Origin: Tetramitus jugosus
Taxonomy: Eukaryota; Heterolobosea; Eutetramitea; Acrasida; Vahlkampfiidae
Reading direction: 5' to 3'
NCBI GenBank assembly: GCA_937625935.1
Contig: OW569370.1
Span: 248,001 to 312,000, forward strand
Length of the DNA stretch: 64,000 nucleotides
Positions within the stretch are counted from its first letter, which is position 1. Every line of letters starts with the position of its first letter. This document shows positions 1 through 10,451 of the stretch, piece after piece. A model generated the notes under the pieces. The model saw nothing but the letters and a program-made list of their open reading frames with translations, searched no databases and was not told the DNA's origin. Made by a program: the position numbers and the translations under genes.

Positions 1-2233
1 TACTTGTTAGTGTATCTTTACAATACTCCATTTGAATATACAGCGTGTGTGACTTGCCGCCCTTCTCTGGCATATGGGTCGCATTTGTATAATTTGTTTG
101 ACGAGACATTGACATGTCTTCAGAATCATCGAATGGAGAATCTCCTAACTCATCATGGTTACTACTCGCACTACCCTCTTCTAACCAAGAATTGTAATAG
201 CGAACAATATTGTGATGATGCATACGAGAGAGCAGGTTAACCTCCCGCAAAATACTTTCCTCCTCACTTCTATTACCAGATCGCATAGGTATCGTTTTTA
301 TCGCATATATTCTCTGATCAATCTTGTTCTTAGCTTTCACTACGCTACCAAAACCTCCTACTCCAAGCTGCTCAATAAAAGTAAAATCGTTTCGGTATCG
401 AGACTTTGATTTGAGTTGCTTTTCTCCCATTTTAAGAGTTGGTGGTGTCCACAAGCTAGAAAACGCTTTGCCTTTTGTTGATGCAGAAGCAATTTGTGAT
501 TTGAAGCTCTTCCTGAACTTGTGCTTTAACGTTCGCAAGTCAGACCAGTTCGTTTTATCCAAAAATCCAATCTTTTGCAGTTGATCCACTAAATCACCAT
601 ACGCATTTGAATCCTCGGGAAGACTCGATGTGGCAAAATGATACAATAGATGCGCCAATAGAACTTGATGGTCAGAAGGTACTCTAGCACTGCTGGATGT
701 AGTACTCCTTCTGGAAGGTGTGGGAATCTGACCCAATCTTTGAATAGGACTTGATCCAAATTCAATCTCGGTGTCTGATGAATCTTCTCCGGATGATTCA
801 ATATCATCAGTAAACTGCACATCAAACTTAAAATTATTTTCGTCTTGATCCATGAATTCTGCATGTGACAGTTCCTCTCCTTCACTACTCTCCTCGTCTT
901 CCGACTCAGATCCAGACGAATCATCAGCATATTTGAACATGCCTTTTTGTCTCTCGTATTTTTTATTCGTCTCTTCTTCGCTTGACGACTCTGTTTCGTC
1001 ACTTTCCTCATCCTCGCTTTCACTTTCTTCCTCAGTCTCGTCTGATTCATCTGTATCCTCGTCTTCTTCCTCCTCCTCATTAATTAGTGATGCGCCATAA
1101 TCCCAATCATCAGAATCAAGATGCTTCTTCTCGTGACTATGCAGCATATCGTCTATATCTGAATCAAGGGATTGATCACTGTCTACATTGGAACTGCGAC
1201 CGCTCCTGTCCCAACTTATATCAGCGGAGGATGCACTGAACTGTATCAATCGCTTCTTCTTTTCGTTTCTGAGCATGGCTGTCTTCAATTTCCGCTGTCG
1301 ACGCATCTCCATAATCTCCTTCTCAATCGCATCGTTGTGTTGTTTCCGCTGGTCTGCTGCCTTTTGAGTCTCGCAAGCTTGATTCATCTCTTGTATTCTC
1401 TTTCGATCTTCTCGATCCTTGATAAAGGTATCATACAACGAAGGCGTAATCTCTCTTCTGTAAAAGTGCGTATCCAAGTACTCTTGACACAGAGTGCACA
1501 AGTTATAAATCATTACCGTTCCAGCCAAGCTCGCTACATTAGTCTGGAGCAAATCGTTCAATTCCTTGGTTTGTTCACTCGATAGACCTCTTACTCTCTC
1601 AATAGACACCTTTGGAGACAAGAGTGGATAACCTTTTGAGAATTGAACAATGAGAACAACTCTTCCGGATGATGGAATCGGATCCAACTCTGCCTCATAC
1701 TCATCAAAATCCATGGCTGACGATACCATGGATGGAGAATCATCGTGTCTCAAGAGTGTAATCTTTACGCAAACCCATTCAAAATTGGCAATCTTTGAAA
1801 TGTTCGTTATCGGAACAAAACTAAACTTTGGTTTCTCCGTTCGTTTTCTCCGCTCTCCATGATTCGAATTGTGAAAAGTATCGTCGTCATTGTCTTCGTC
1901 TTCTTCATTGTCATACTCGTCGTCTTCACCTTCAAGATGACTCTCGATCGGTACCATTCGATACACTTTGCAAACATACGGTTCATATATACACTGCACT
2001 GACTCAATTTCCTCTCTAATTTCTTGAGTCAAGTTTCGAGATGATGTTCTCACTAATTCATGATACTGGGCTTCTCTTTTGCGCTCTTCTGGATCGTCAT
2101 CAGAGTCATTATCACTGCTGAGTTGTTGTCGATATGCTGCATTTGCCATGGCCATAGACGAGCCAGTGGGAGGTGTTGAACCAGGTGTTGTTGATGCTCT
2201 GGAATTTCTTCTCTTGTTGTGTTTTTTTGTCAT
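1..2233 (-). CDS. GCN2: GCN2-type eIF2alpha kinase, 3' part cut off by window edge
   Basis: One uninterrupted frame reads leftwards from an ATG at 2233-2231 and leaves the window after 744 codons, so the C-terminus is missing. Residues about 70-235 form an RWD domain (start REEIESVQCIYEP) with an acidic insertion; this domain binds GCN1 in the family. A basic helical stretch and a strongly acidic region (about 385-480) follow. The protein kinase domain starts near residue 613 with the glycine loop LGVGGFGSVVKAKN and the lysine strand YAIKTI. HHNIVRYYNSWLE and YIQMEYCKDTL, separated by a hydrophilic insert, are signature motifs of GCN2/PERK-class kinases. These enzymes phosphorylate eIF2alpha on amino-acid starvation. 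No pseudokinase precedes the kinase domain, unlike animal and fungal GCN2; the HisRS-like part would lie outside the window. Family assignment is secure; GCN2 versus a paralogous RWD-bearing eIF2alpha kinase is less so. Confidence 0.88.
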   Translation of the reverse strand, partial: MTKKHNKRRNSRASTTPGSTPPTGSSMAMANAAYRQQLSSDNDSDDDPEERKREAQYHELVRTSSRNLTQEIREEIESVQCIYEPYVCKVYRMVPIESHLEGEDDEYDNEEDEDNDDDTFHNSNHGERRKRTEKPKFSFVPITNISKIANFEWVCVKITLLRHDDSPSMVSSAMDFDEYEAELDPIPSSGRVVLIVQFSKGYPLLSPKVSIERVRGLSSEQTKELNDLLQTNVASLAGTVMIYNLCTLCQEYLDTHFYRREITPSLYDTFIKDREDRKRIQEMNQACETQKAADQRKQHNDAIEKEIMEMRRQRKLKTAMLRNEKKKRLIQFSASSADISWDRSGRSSNVDSDQSLDSDIDDMLHSHEKKHLDSDDWDYGASLINEEEEEDEDTDESDETEEESESEDEESDETESSSEEETNKKYERQKGMFKYADDSSGSESEDEESSEGEELSHAEFMDQDENNFKFDVQFTDDIESSGEDSSDTEIEFGSSPIQRLGQIPTPSRRSTTSSSARVPSDHQVLLAHLLYHFATSSLPEDSNAYGDLVDQLQKIGFLDKTNWSDLRTLKHKFRKSFKSQIASASTKGKAFSSLWTPPTLKMGEKQLKSKSRYRNDFTFIEQLGVGGFGSVVKAKNKIDQRIYAIKTIPMRSGNRSEEESILREVNLLSRMHHHNIVRYYNSWLEEGSASSNHDELGDSPFDDSEDMSMSRQTNYTNATHMPEKGGKSHTLYIQMEYCKDTLTS

Positions 2234-2818
2234 TTTAGTTGTTGTTGTTGTTGTTATTATTTGTTTTGTTGTGTTGTTGCTGCTGGTGATGATGATAAAA
2301 AATTTTGTTTTGTCTTGTTGATAATGATGATTGAGTTTGGTTGATGAATCTTTGTACAGGTGGATATACTAGTATCGGATCTATAAAGTGTTTATAATTA
2401 AATGGATGGATTATGATTGTGATCTTATTATTATTATTGTTTGTCAATGATGACTGACGAAAAAAATAGTTGCAGTTTGTTGTTGTTGTTGTTCGAGTTG
2501 AAGAGAATTAGAATAGTAGTGTACAATGTTATTGCAATTCGTTCACATGCACGTTCAATCGACCCATTCACTTGGAAGGTATGTAGCTGGCTGTTTGCAC
2601 ACTTGGAGTACTTGAAATTTCCGAAGTGCTTTCTTTGTCGTTTGCGCCTCTCTCGCCAGCAAAATGGAAAGAAACACGAGTGAATTTCGGGCGCCAACGC
2701 CAATGGAATCTTTTTCTCCGAACATGACGTCTACAATGCTCATCATCTTGTTTTGCCCGACCAAAGCAAAAAAGAAGCAGCAATTCATAGAATTGGATAA
2801 ATCATCATATCATCATCA
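2234..2818. other. Divergent intergenic region between the eIF2alpha kinase and F-box/LRR genes
   Basis: No convincing coding exon is seen on either strand. Immediately upstream of the kinase ATG there is a (GTT)5 tract at 2238-2252 followed by more GTT/GAT triplets, so the kinase mRNA leader is CAA/AAC-rich. GGCGCCAA at 2690-2697 is a weak E2F-like core. Short open frames here have no recognisable composition and are probably chance. Confidence 0.5.
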
Positions 2819-4951
2819 ATGGGTAACACTTTTGAGAGTGAAGCTGTGGACAACCACAACAGTGCACACATGTGGAGGACTCTGTTGACTGAACACACGC
2901 GAATCGCTTGCCACATCTTGCAGTTTCTGCCCTTTCATGAATCCTTTCGCCTCCGATCAGTCAATAACTCTCTGTTCAATCAACAGTTGCTCTCCCCTGT
3001 CAATAATGCAGTCTTTACGCACTTTGAGCTTTACAGTAACACTCTGTATTGCGATAACTTTCATGGGGAGATTATGCGGGATCTGTGCAACTATGCTCGT
3101 GACTCACTCGTGTCCTTTCGTGTTGAAACACTGGATTGGTTTCAAAAGAGTTATCAATTGATGACAGTGCCTGTTTTTAATACGATTTGTGAAGTATTTA
3201 CCAATTTGAGGACTCTTGCTCTGCCCATGTGCTCTAGAATAGGTTATCATCCGGATCATCCATCAACATCGACCTATTCATGCATTGTCAATCTTAGAAG
3301 ACTGCCAAATTTACAAATATTGGATCTGTCTGGATGCAATATTACAGATTACATGATGGGTATGATTGCACAGTGCAGGAATCTGACTGAACTCAATCTC
3401 CGAGTCAACAAATTTATCACAGACGCAGGTATTAAGGCACTGTTTCAGAACGATCAGCACAGTAACATGTTGCTCAAACAATTGAAGACACTAGACTTGA
3501 GCTATACTTCTGTGACTGATGAAATGTTCCAGTACACGTTAGATTTGCAAGTTGGAGCTTTACATAATTTAGAGCAACTCCATGTGATGAACACAAAAAT
3601 AACGAGCAGGGGCATTGAAAAGTTTTTTAGCAACCAAAGACAGTTTTTGGGTGACAAGGATGATATTGAGCTGAAATTGCAACGATTGAATCTATTTAAC
3701 TGCCCACTGCCAGATCTAGCTTTCTTAACAGGCACGAGCGTCGATCTCGAAAGTAACAAGACCAAAAAGAAGAAAGGGAGAGGATTGCGTAGAACATGGA
3801 ACCTGAAATCACTCAAAGGATTTTGCATGCATTGGAATATTTGCATTATGATGGATAATCTATCTTACATCAATCAACTCCAAAACCTTCGAGAACTCGT
3901 GATATGTGACTTGAAGAAATGGAATGCTCAACACATGGAAATGATATCCAATCTCTCAAATCTAGAAACGCTCAGTATTCGGTGCGAACGAATAGATAGA
4001 TCTCAAGTGACTCCTAAATCAAACGCAACACGGAATGCAGTTGTACAATCGACGATCAAAAACTTTCCACGACTAAAGAAGATTGATATTCACGTTTCAC
4101 AGGATGATATCATTCAACAAAAGTACCTACAGCAGTTATGCGAGATCAAAACCCTTGAATATATTCACCTACAGTCGGCAAAGAGAAGTGGTCAACTCGG
4201 CGAACTTACGAATGCAATCGAAGAAGAGCTCAGGCATCTAAGCTCGAAGGATCACTCTTGTCAAACCCTAAAATACTTGGCACTGATCGTACCGAACTAC
4301 TCTGTGTCATCTAAAGGGCTGTGCTACTTGACAAAGCTCTCATCTCTGGTCGAATTAAATGTTCGCTTCAGCAATTCTGTTCTAAGACCTGTTGATGGTG
4401 ATCATCAAGAAAACCCTGTGTGTTTACCATCCACCATTCAATCACTTTCATTGGAACAAGCATGTGAAGAAGCACATGAACAGTTATCAGCAGAAGCTAT
4501 TAGTGCACTCATATCTCCACTGAATAATCTTCAGAAGCTTGTTATTCAAAACCAGAACTGCCAATCGTCCTGTGTCACACATAGCACCAACGAACACAAC
4601 ATTGGCACAGATCGAAACTTCCTCAAAGAACTACCCAATACGTGTCCAAACTTGGTCGAACTACGGTTAGACTTGAACTGTTGTCTGTGCATGTTGGGTG
4701 ACAAAGAGATCAACTTAGATCGATCATTGCAGCACATCAAGCACTTGACCAAACTAGAAGTATTAGGGCTGAGTGGTGCTGAAGGGAAATGGACCAAAAA
4801 CACAACCATATTGCCACTGAGCAAGACACTCAAGAACTTGATTCACTTGCATTTGCCGCAATTCATCATTGACCAAATATCACAATCAACATTCCAGCGA
4901 CTGTTCCCAAACACGGTGATATTTGGTCCAAATGGACCCACTATTGAATAG
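2819..4951 (+). CDS. F-box-like / leucine-rich-repeat protein (710 aa)
   Basis: Single-exon frame starting at an ATG in an AT-rich context. Residues about 20-55 (IACHILQFLPFHESFRLRSV) look like an F-box-type helical motif, which in this family binds SKP1 of SCF ubiquitin ligases. From about residue 125 there are irregular leucine-rich repeats: LRTLALPMCSRI, LQILDLSGCNITDYMMGMI, LTELNLRVNKFITDAGIKAL, LKTLDLSYTSVTDEMF. The 'LDLSGC.ITD' form is typical of cysteine-containing LRRs of FBXL proteins. A second LRR block occupies the C-terminal half. It is probably a substrate receptor, but the substrate cannot be predicted. The F-box is divergent and the call rests mainly on the LRRs. Confidence 0.75.
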   Translation: MGNTFESEAVDNHNSAHMWRTLLTEHTRIACHILQFLPFHESFRLRSVNNSLFNQQLLSPVNNAVFTHFELYSNTLYCDNFHGEIMRDLCNYARDSLVSFRVETLDWFQKSYQLMTVPVFNTICEVFTNLRTLALPMCSRIGYHPDHPSTSTYSCIVNLRRLPNLQILDLSGCNITDYMMGMIAQCRNLTELNLRVNKFITDAGIKALFQNDQHSNMLLKQLKTLDLSYTSVTDEMFQYTLDLQVGALHNLEQLHVMNTKITSRGIEKFFSNQRQFLGDKDDIELKLQRLNLFNCPLPDLAFLTGTSVDLESNKTKKKKGRGLRRTWNLKSLKGFCMHWNICIMMDNLSYINQLQNLRELVICDLKKWNAQHMEMISNLSNLETLSIRCERIDRSQVTPKSNATRNAVVQSTIKNFPRLKKIDIHVSQDDIIQQKYLQQLCEIKTLEYIHLQSAKRSGQLGELTNAIEEELRHLSSKDHSCQTLKYLALIVPNYSVSSKGLCYLTKLSSLVELNVRFSNSVLRPVDGDHQENPVCLPSTIQSLSLEQACEEAHEQLSAEAISALISPLNNLQKLVIQNQNCQSSCVTHSTNEHNIGTDRNFLKELPNTCPNLVELRLDLNCCLCMLGDKEINLDRSLQHIKHLTKLEVLGLSGAEGKWTKNTTILPLSKTLKNLIHLHLPQFIIDQISQSTFQRLFPNTVIFGPNGPTIE

Positions 4952-5166
4952 CCATCAACACAGTATCTACTAATAAAGGAAGACACGAATGGATCGTCTC
5001 TTGTTTATTCATGCACGCCAATGTCATGATTGCATGGCGCACATTGAACTTGAAATTGAAAGTTCATTGGAGGTCAACCAAATTCGTTGAAGCCAACCAA
5101 ACATTGGAAAAAAAAGACAAAAGTAAAACAAAACAACTCCCCATATTGCCAAAACATACATCAAAC

Positions 5167-5583
5167 ATGTCCTCACCATACAACAAGGAAAAGACTAGCG
5201 AACTTGCTTGCGTTTATGCTGCTTTGTTGCTCCACGACGAAAAGATCCCTATTGAAGTACGTTAAATCTCACAAAATTTTATCACAAACACATCACAAAA
5301 TCATGTACTGACAAACCGCATTTTTTAGGCTGACAAGCTTAAGTCTGTTATCAGCGCTGCTGGTATCGAAGTTGAGCCATACTGGCCACCTGTCTTTGCT
5401 AAGTTCTTGAACGGAAAGAACGTTTCCGAATTGTTGGTCAACATCGGTGGATCTGCTCCAGCTGCTGCCTCAAGCGGTGCTGCTCCAGCTGCTTCTGAAG
5501 AAAGCAAGGGTGACGACAAGAAGAAGAAGGAAGAATCCGAATCTGAAGAAGAAGACGACGATGCATTCGGTGGATTGTTCTAA
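5167..5583 (+). CDS. RPLP1: 60S acidic ribosomal protein P1 (two exons, 114 aa)
   Basis: Exon 1 is 5167-5256 and exon 2 is 5329-5583, joined across a 72-nt GTACGT...TTTTTTAG intron in phase 0. The spliced product begins MSSPYNKEKTSELACVYAAL and continues as the P1 dimerisation domain (ADKLKSVISAAGIEVEPYW), an Ala-rich hinge, and the universal stalk tail EEEDDDAFGGLF. The tail contacts translation GTPases such as eEF2. Length matches the family (about 105-115 aa). The glutamate-lysine-rich linker and tail are diagnostic. Longer readings starting at 5011 ignore the intron and are not needed. This is a highly reliable call and a good calibration of splice signals in this genome. Confidence 0.96.
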
Positions 5584-5645
5584 ATTGTTAAAAACCGATT
5601 TTTTCATATTATCCTATTTGTTCTTCTTTTCCTCGGAATGAGATT

Positions 5646-8193
5646 TTATGATCCATTTTGTTTATTGATCTCTTGTGCGCTCATATTCTCATAGGGTATG
5701 AGTGACATGATCCATTTGCTTTCCTTGTCCACTACTGGTAACATTCTTTGATTCCACTCGTTGGTAATTGCATTGAATACGTCTCTCAACTGCTTCACAA
5801 TTAAATTAGAGCTGAGGATTGTTGGGGTGAGAGCGTTGAGTGTAGTATTGTCCATGACACCGACTGTTGAGGTTTGGTTGCATTTGGCACAAGAATAATG
5901 ATCCTCTCGCCTGATCATTCTCACACAGACAGCACAGTGATTGTGTCCACAGTTCCACAGTACTCGAGCAGTACTCATAATCTGATTGCAATGGGAACAT
6001 CTGAGCTTGTCTTTCATGTGATGTGACCCTCCTAGTAACTCCATGATGGGTTTTCTGAGGGATATGAGCTGGTCGAACAGTACCTTGAGTTGATCCTGTT
6101 CCGCATTAGTTGCCTTTTGAGTTTGTTTCAATGGACTCCTTGCTTCTACTTCCACTACTCTCGGTTGAGGTAGTTGACTGGTGGATGTCCATCGCCTCTC
6201 CCCAAACCTGCGAACAGAACTATGGTTCAATGGAGCTTGAATTATTGGAACAGAAGGCTCTGGTGTCGATAGGTCAAGCTCTTGTTCTTCAACTTCTGTA
6301 CTCTGTGCGGGATGCTTTTCTATTTCTACCTCCCGCAATGAATGATTAAGTTTGGACAACTCAGCTTCTAACTGCACCACTCTGTCTCGTAGCTAATTGC
6401 AATATGTAAGAATGACTAGAAACAATATCTGATTTTCGAAAGATACAAGCAACTACATACATAGTCTCCAACTTCTCTTGATTTCTTTAGTTGATCATTT
6501 AGTTCCCGGTTCATGGTCATAGTTCGAATAACAGCTCCATTCTTAAGATTTCCTTGCTCATCAAACAATTGATAGGCCTAAGTCAAAGTTAGCAATTGAA
6601 TTGCTTGAAAAGCGAGTAGTTGAGAAATGAAGTCAGGTACATACAAAGGGAATATCGGGCATCGCCTCTTTCCACTGCTCTATCATTTGTTTGACTTGTT
6701 CTTGCTTGGTATTTTGCTCTTCTTTGTATGACTGAATCGTTTGCTCATCTCGGGTACACTTTTCCAACTCTTCACTTATCTGGGTAATTTGTTTCTTGAG
6801 TTTCGAGTTTTCTAGGCGATAGGACTGCAACCCTTGTTAGTTATACGATGATTGAAAAGAACCGTAATAACTACTTACTCTATAAAACCGCTTCTCTTTG
6901 CGATACAGTTCGTAATTGGCCAGCATTTCATTCACCTTTTGATCGTAGAGTTGGTGTGCCACTGAGAATTTGGCAGAGTACATCTTTCTAAGGGAGTCTA
7001 TTTCGCTCCGATGAATCGAATATTGTTCCTTCAACTTTCCTTGAAAAATTACGGTCAACTCTCTTACTTTACTGTTCATCATGTCCACATGCTGCTTATA
7101 TGTTGGCTGAAGATTGAGATAAGATAGAATAGATCTTAGGAATAGCTCACTAACGGCAACTACTTACACCCATTATGTTATCTGAAAAATCAGAAACTGG
7201 AATAATGAAATCCATATTGTTCATCTCGGCTAGAAAGTTCGTAGAATCTATTAAATAAGCATCTGTATTCGACTCTTCATTGCTTGTAAACTCGTTGTAT
7301 TGAAAGAATCTCTCGTTCTCTACGCTATCTTCAGGCGAATCCACATCGTTTTGAGGGGATCCTGATATTTCCGGTGATGAGATATCGTCTTCATTCTTCT
7401 CAAATGTGGGCGAGGTGTATCTATGGATAGAAGCATTTGAATAGGGCACCGGACTGTCTGACATTGAAAAGCGTAGTGACTTATGAATGTGTCTCGCTCC
7501 ATTGCTAGTAGATGGTCTATCTTTTCCTCGAGATAGTATTGATCGAGGAGAAGAAACTCTATCCAAACTGTCATTATTTTTCTGTTCTGTTTGAGGAGCT
7601 AATGTTGGTACTATTGCCGATATCGAAGAATTAACTCCTTTGTGAGGAGCAAGTACAACCTGAGAATGTTCTGACTTCATCTGCGCATTCCCCGTGGCTA
7701 CAATGGGATCGTTAGTCTTAATATGAGTGATACTACCCTGAGAACGACTTAACATCCCAGGTGTACTCGACCTTGTTAATGCAGGAAACTTTGGATCGGC
7801 CGATGGAGTACCAGAAAATGCTCCTGGTTGAGCACTATTCATCGATGATCTGGAGGACACGCCAATCCTTTGAATAAATGAACCATGACGAGATAAAGTT
7901 CTTGGAGTCGATATCCTTGAATCCACATTTTGGTTTTGTTGATCTTTTCTTAAACTTAATGTGCTCTGAGGAGAGTCAACAGAGGAATCGCGATTGACTT
8001 CTGGTAGACGATTCAGAGGAAATGCAACATTAATGTCATCATTCATGGACGATGAAGTGTTAAAGGATGGAGCATATCTCTCAAATAGTTGCATTTGATC
8101 CTTGAGAAGCCACGTTTGATTCATCTTTCGATATCCTCTGTTGCGTCCATTGTTGATCCTTTGAGCACTGGAACGTGATTCATTTGAATCCAT
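5646..8193 (-). CDS. Coiled-coil protein with C-terminal RING finger (five exons, about 765 aa)
   Basis: Exons: 8193-7168, 7106-6879, 6824-6645, 6577-6461 and 6392-5646. Introns are 54-68 nt with GTAAGT or GTATGT donors and CAG/TAG acceptors, all in phase 0. The first in-frame ATG is at 8193; a slightly longer frame upstream would need a TTG start. Residues 1-340 are Ser-rich and disordered. Exons 2-5 encode heptad-rich coiled coil (KVRELTVIFQGKLKEQ; LENSKLKKQITQISEELEK). A C3HC4 RING lies at about residues 649-688: CSHCNQ, then CGHNHCAVC, then CAKC. A helical tail of about 75 residues follows. Coiled coil plus C-terminal RING suggests an E3 ubiquitin ligase that oligomerises, broadly like BRE1-type proteins, but I see no specific orthology. 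Substrate unknown. Confidence 0.82.
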
Positions 8194-8475
8194 TGAGCTA
8201 CTTTGTTCCAAAACTCCTTTGATATTTCTGTTTGTTAAAATGTAGCTTCATTGTGTGGCTCCAACACGAACGAGCAATCTCAGGCTGTAAATGAGCGTTT
8301 TTTCTCCGATAGTTTTCACAAGAAGAACGACGATCAGTGCTGATGGTGTGAAATTGGCCTACGGACGTCATGTTTTACTGAAAATGTATTTACATTGCTG
8401 TGCATCGATCTCTCAAACTGCTTTTTGTCGTATCCTTTCCAGGCAATTCATCCGTGCATTACTCCACACAACAAT

Positions 8476-9735
8476 TTAATCGCTATCAGAAGATTCGGAC
8501 TCGTCTTCAGATCCAGATTGTTCATCCTGTGATTGCTCATCTGCCGATTCATCATCAGACTCCTCCTCGGATGAATCAATCACATTTTGTTTTCCTTGTA
8601 TCTTTCTAGGTGTAGAAGAAGTACCAGCAGAGGAAGACGCCTTGGTGGGCTTTCCATTCTTCTCCTTATCCTGCTCAGCAGTATAGATTTGCTTCTTCTT
8701 CAAAAATTCGCTCCTCAGGCTGTTGGCCTCCTTGATAAACACTTCCTTTTCTTCCTTGTTCAAGTCTTGCCACATTTGGCCAACAATTCTATTGATTTGC
8801 TTGTGATTCAACGTTGGATTCTTCTCCTTGATTCCATCTCTGACGGATGCAGAGTAGAGATTGTAAGAGTTTGGTGGAGCCTTTGGTGCATTCGGATCCT
8901 TCTTGCTCTTTGCTCCTCTCTTCTTCTTCTTGCTGTCTTCTTCCTCCTCGGATGAGCTGCTGCTGGATGGATGATCTTCCTTGTACTGTTTCATTGCAAG
9001 CACATGTTGCTTCTTTGCGTCCTTGTATACTAGATTGTATTTGGCTCTTTCTTCTTCGGTTAATCTCTTCCACATTTTTCCAAGTTCTTGATTGATCATT
9101 GTGTTCTTCAAGTCAGGATGCTTTGCGACAACAGCTGCTCTATTCTCCTTTGCAAACTGCATGTAACCAGTGAGAGGTGTCTTTGGTGCGTTTGGATCCT
9201 TCTTCTTCTTCTTCTTCTTCTTTCCGTCGGCAGCATCGGAATCGTCTGATGAGGAAGACTCAAAATCAGGCAACGGATGACTCACTCGATATTCCTTCAT
9301 CCTCTCACGATAAGCATCATTATCATTCTTGAATTCTTCATTGTACTTTGCCTTTTCTACGGGATCTAGATCCTTCCACATTTGACCCAGCACAACACTC
9401 ACTTCCTTTACATATGTAGAGTTCAACTTTTGTTGAATTTCTTGTCTGTGTTGATCACAGAATCGAAGATAACCAGTCTTTGGTCTCTTTGGTGCATTTG
9501 GATCCTTTTTCCTTCTCTTTCTTCTCTTTTTTTCACCCTTGACAGCTCTTTTTCTCTTGGTGGGAGTTACAGCTGTCATTTCACCTGGTGGTGCCACCTT
9601 TTTGATGCTGCTGCTGCTGGTAGTGGTAATTTCATCGTCTGAAGAGCTATGAGAGTCATCGTCCTCATCGTCTTCTTCTTCAGAATCATCAGAGGTCAAT
9701 GGTTTCTGCTCCAACTTTGTTAATTTGCTACTCAT
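8476..9735 (-). CDS. Triple HMG-box chromatin protein (419 aa)
   Basis: Single exon with ATG at 9735-9733. Three HMG boxes each begin with the hallmark DPNAPK: DPNAPKRPKTGYLRFCDQHR, DPNAPKTPLTGYMQFAKENR and DPNAPKAPPNSYNLYSASVR, with the conserved tryptophan in GQMWKDL, GKMWKRL and GQMWQDL. The boxes are separated by Lys-rich and Ser/Glu-rich linkers and flanked by acidic tails at both ends. HMGB-type boxes bend DNA with little sequence preference and the acidic tails modulate this, so a nuclear architectural or transcription/replication role is likely. Most HMGB proteins have one or two boxes; three in tandem is less common outside UBF-like proteins and some protists. Basic KKRKRR-type stretches serve as nuclear localisation signals. 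Confidence 0.93.
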   Translation of the reverse strand: MSSKLTKLEQKPLTSDDSEEEDDEDDDSHSSSDDEITTTSSSSIKKVAPPGEMTAVTPTKRKRAVKGEKKRRKRRKKDPNAPKRPKTGYLRFCDQHRQEIQQKLNSTYVKEVSVVLGQMWKDLDPVEKAKYNEEFKNDNDAYRERMKEYRVSHPLPDFESSSSDDSDAADGKKKKKKKKDPNAPKTPLTGYMQFAKENRAAVVAKHPDLKNTMINQELGKMWKRLTEEERAKYNLVYKDAKKQHVLAMKQYKEDHPSSSSSSEEEEDSKKKKRGAKSKKDPNAPKAPPNSYNLYSASVRDGIKEKNPTLNHKQINRIVGQMWQDLNKEEKEVFIKEANSLRSEFLKKKQIYTAEQDKEKNGKPTKASSSAGTSSTPRKIQGKQNVIDSSEEESDDESADEQSQDEQSGSEDESESSDSD

Positions 9736-10451
9736 GATTTTGTTGTATATAGGTTGTTGATGGTGTTTTTAGGTAGGAAGGTAGGAGATGAGATTGATTG
9801 TTATTCTTTTTTTTCTTGGAAAAGAGGATTGATTGTTGATGTACGTGTGTTGGTGGTACCGTTTTTTTTGATGGTTTATGCGAAGGAATATTAACCAACA
9901 CACATCGTGCATATTGTTGTTGAAAGAGATGCAGTGGTTGGGAACTGAAAGCTGAGAGAGTCATTGGTGTGAAACTTCTACGACTCTCAATCATCAGATC
10001 GTTCACTAGAGATGTGGTGTGAAGAGAGATAGGTCATTGTGTGAGTCATTGGACAGAATGACCTTGTTGCTATATGTCCAGTCAACATGTACATGGGGTC
10101 AAACTCTTATGCGCAAGCTATTGTAATGCTACTATGCTTCCTATTAATATCGGCTAAAGTGATGCGCTGTTGGTCGTGAGGGGTATGGACCCTGCATCGC
10201 CAACCAGTATCGCATCACATGCGGCAACAACGAATTAGACACAAAAAACCACCACGAAAAATCACCCTCAGGCACTATGGACTACGCGAGTTCATTTTTT
10301 GAGTCGGTTTAGGTTTTGCTTACAATTTCATTCAACCAAGTTTTGCATCTGTGCATTCTCCGATCATTCCAAAAAGAAAGAAGAAATTTTGATCTGAAGC
10401 TCAGACGCCACAGCACTGCCCATACCGAGTAATATATTATTTGATTTGAGA
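9736..10451. other. Divergent intergenic region (716 nt) with a predicted hairpin
   Basis: This is the longest gene-free stretch in the window. No convincing exon was found. It separates the HMG-box gene (leftward) from WDR70 (rightward) and so holds both promoters. The HMG leader is T-rich on the plus strand (A-rich in mRNA). Around 10161-10216 there is a compact nested stem described separately. I recognise no tRNA, 5S, U-snRNA or SRP RNA signature. Confidence 0.5.
10161..10216. other. Nested imperfect stem-loop, possible structured RNA or cruciform
   Basis: Outer arms GATGCG (10161-10166) and CGCATC (10211-10216) are perfectly complementary. Inside, CTG+TTGG (10167-10173) pairs with CCAA+CAG (10200-10207) with a single bulged C, and GGGT/ACCC closes a four-base loop in the centre. 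Three consecutive helices in 56 nt of non-coding DNA is more than expected casually. Function is unknown; strand cannot be decided. Confidence 0.35.

Noticed and set aside
589-1080. Open frame of 163 codons, minus strand, Arg/Lys/Ser-rich
   Set aside because: It is an alternative frame of the eIF2alpha kinase gene, whose own frame is uninterrupted from 2233 to the window edge and has recognisable RWD and kinase motifs.
2441-2888. Short frames in the kinase-F-box intergenic region
   Set aside because: Several overlapping short frames on both strands without domains or splice links; best explained as chance.
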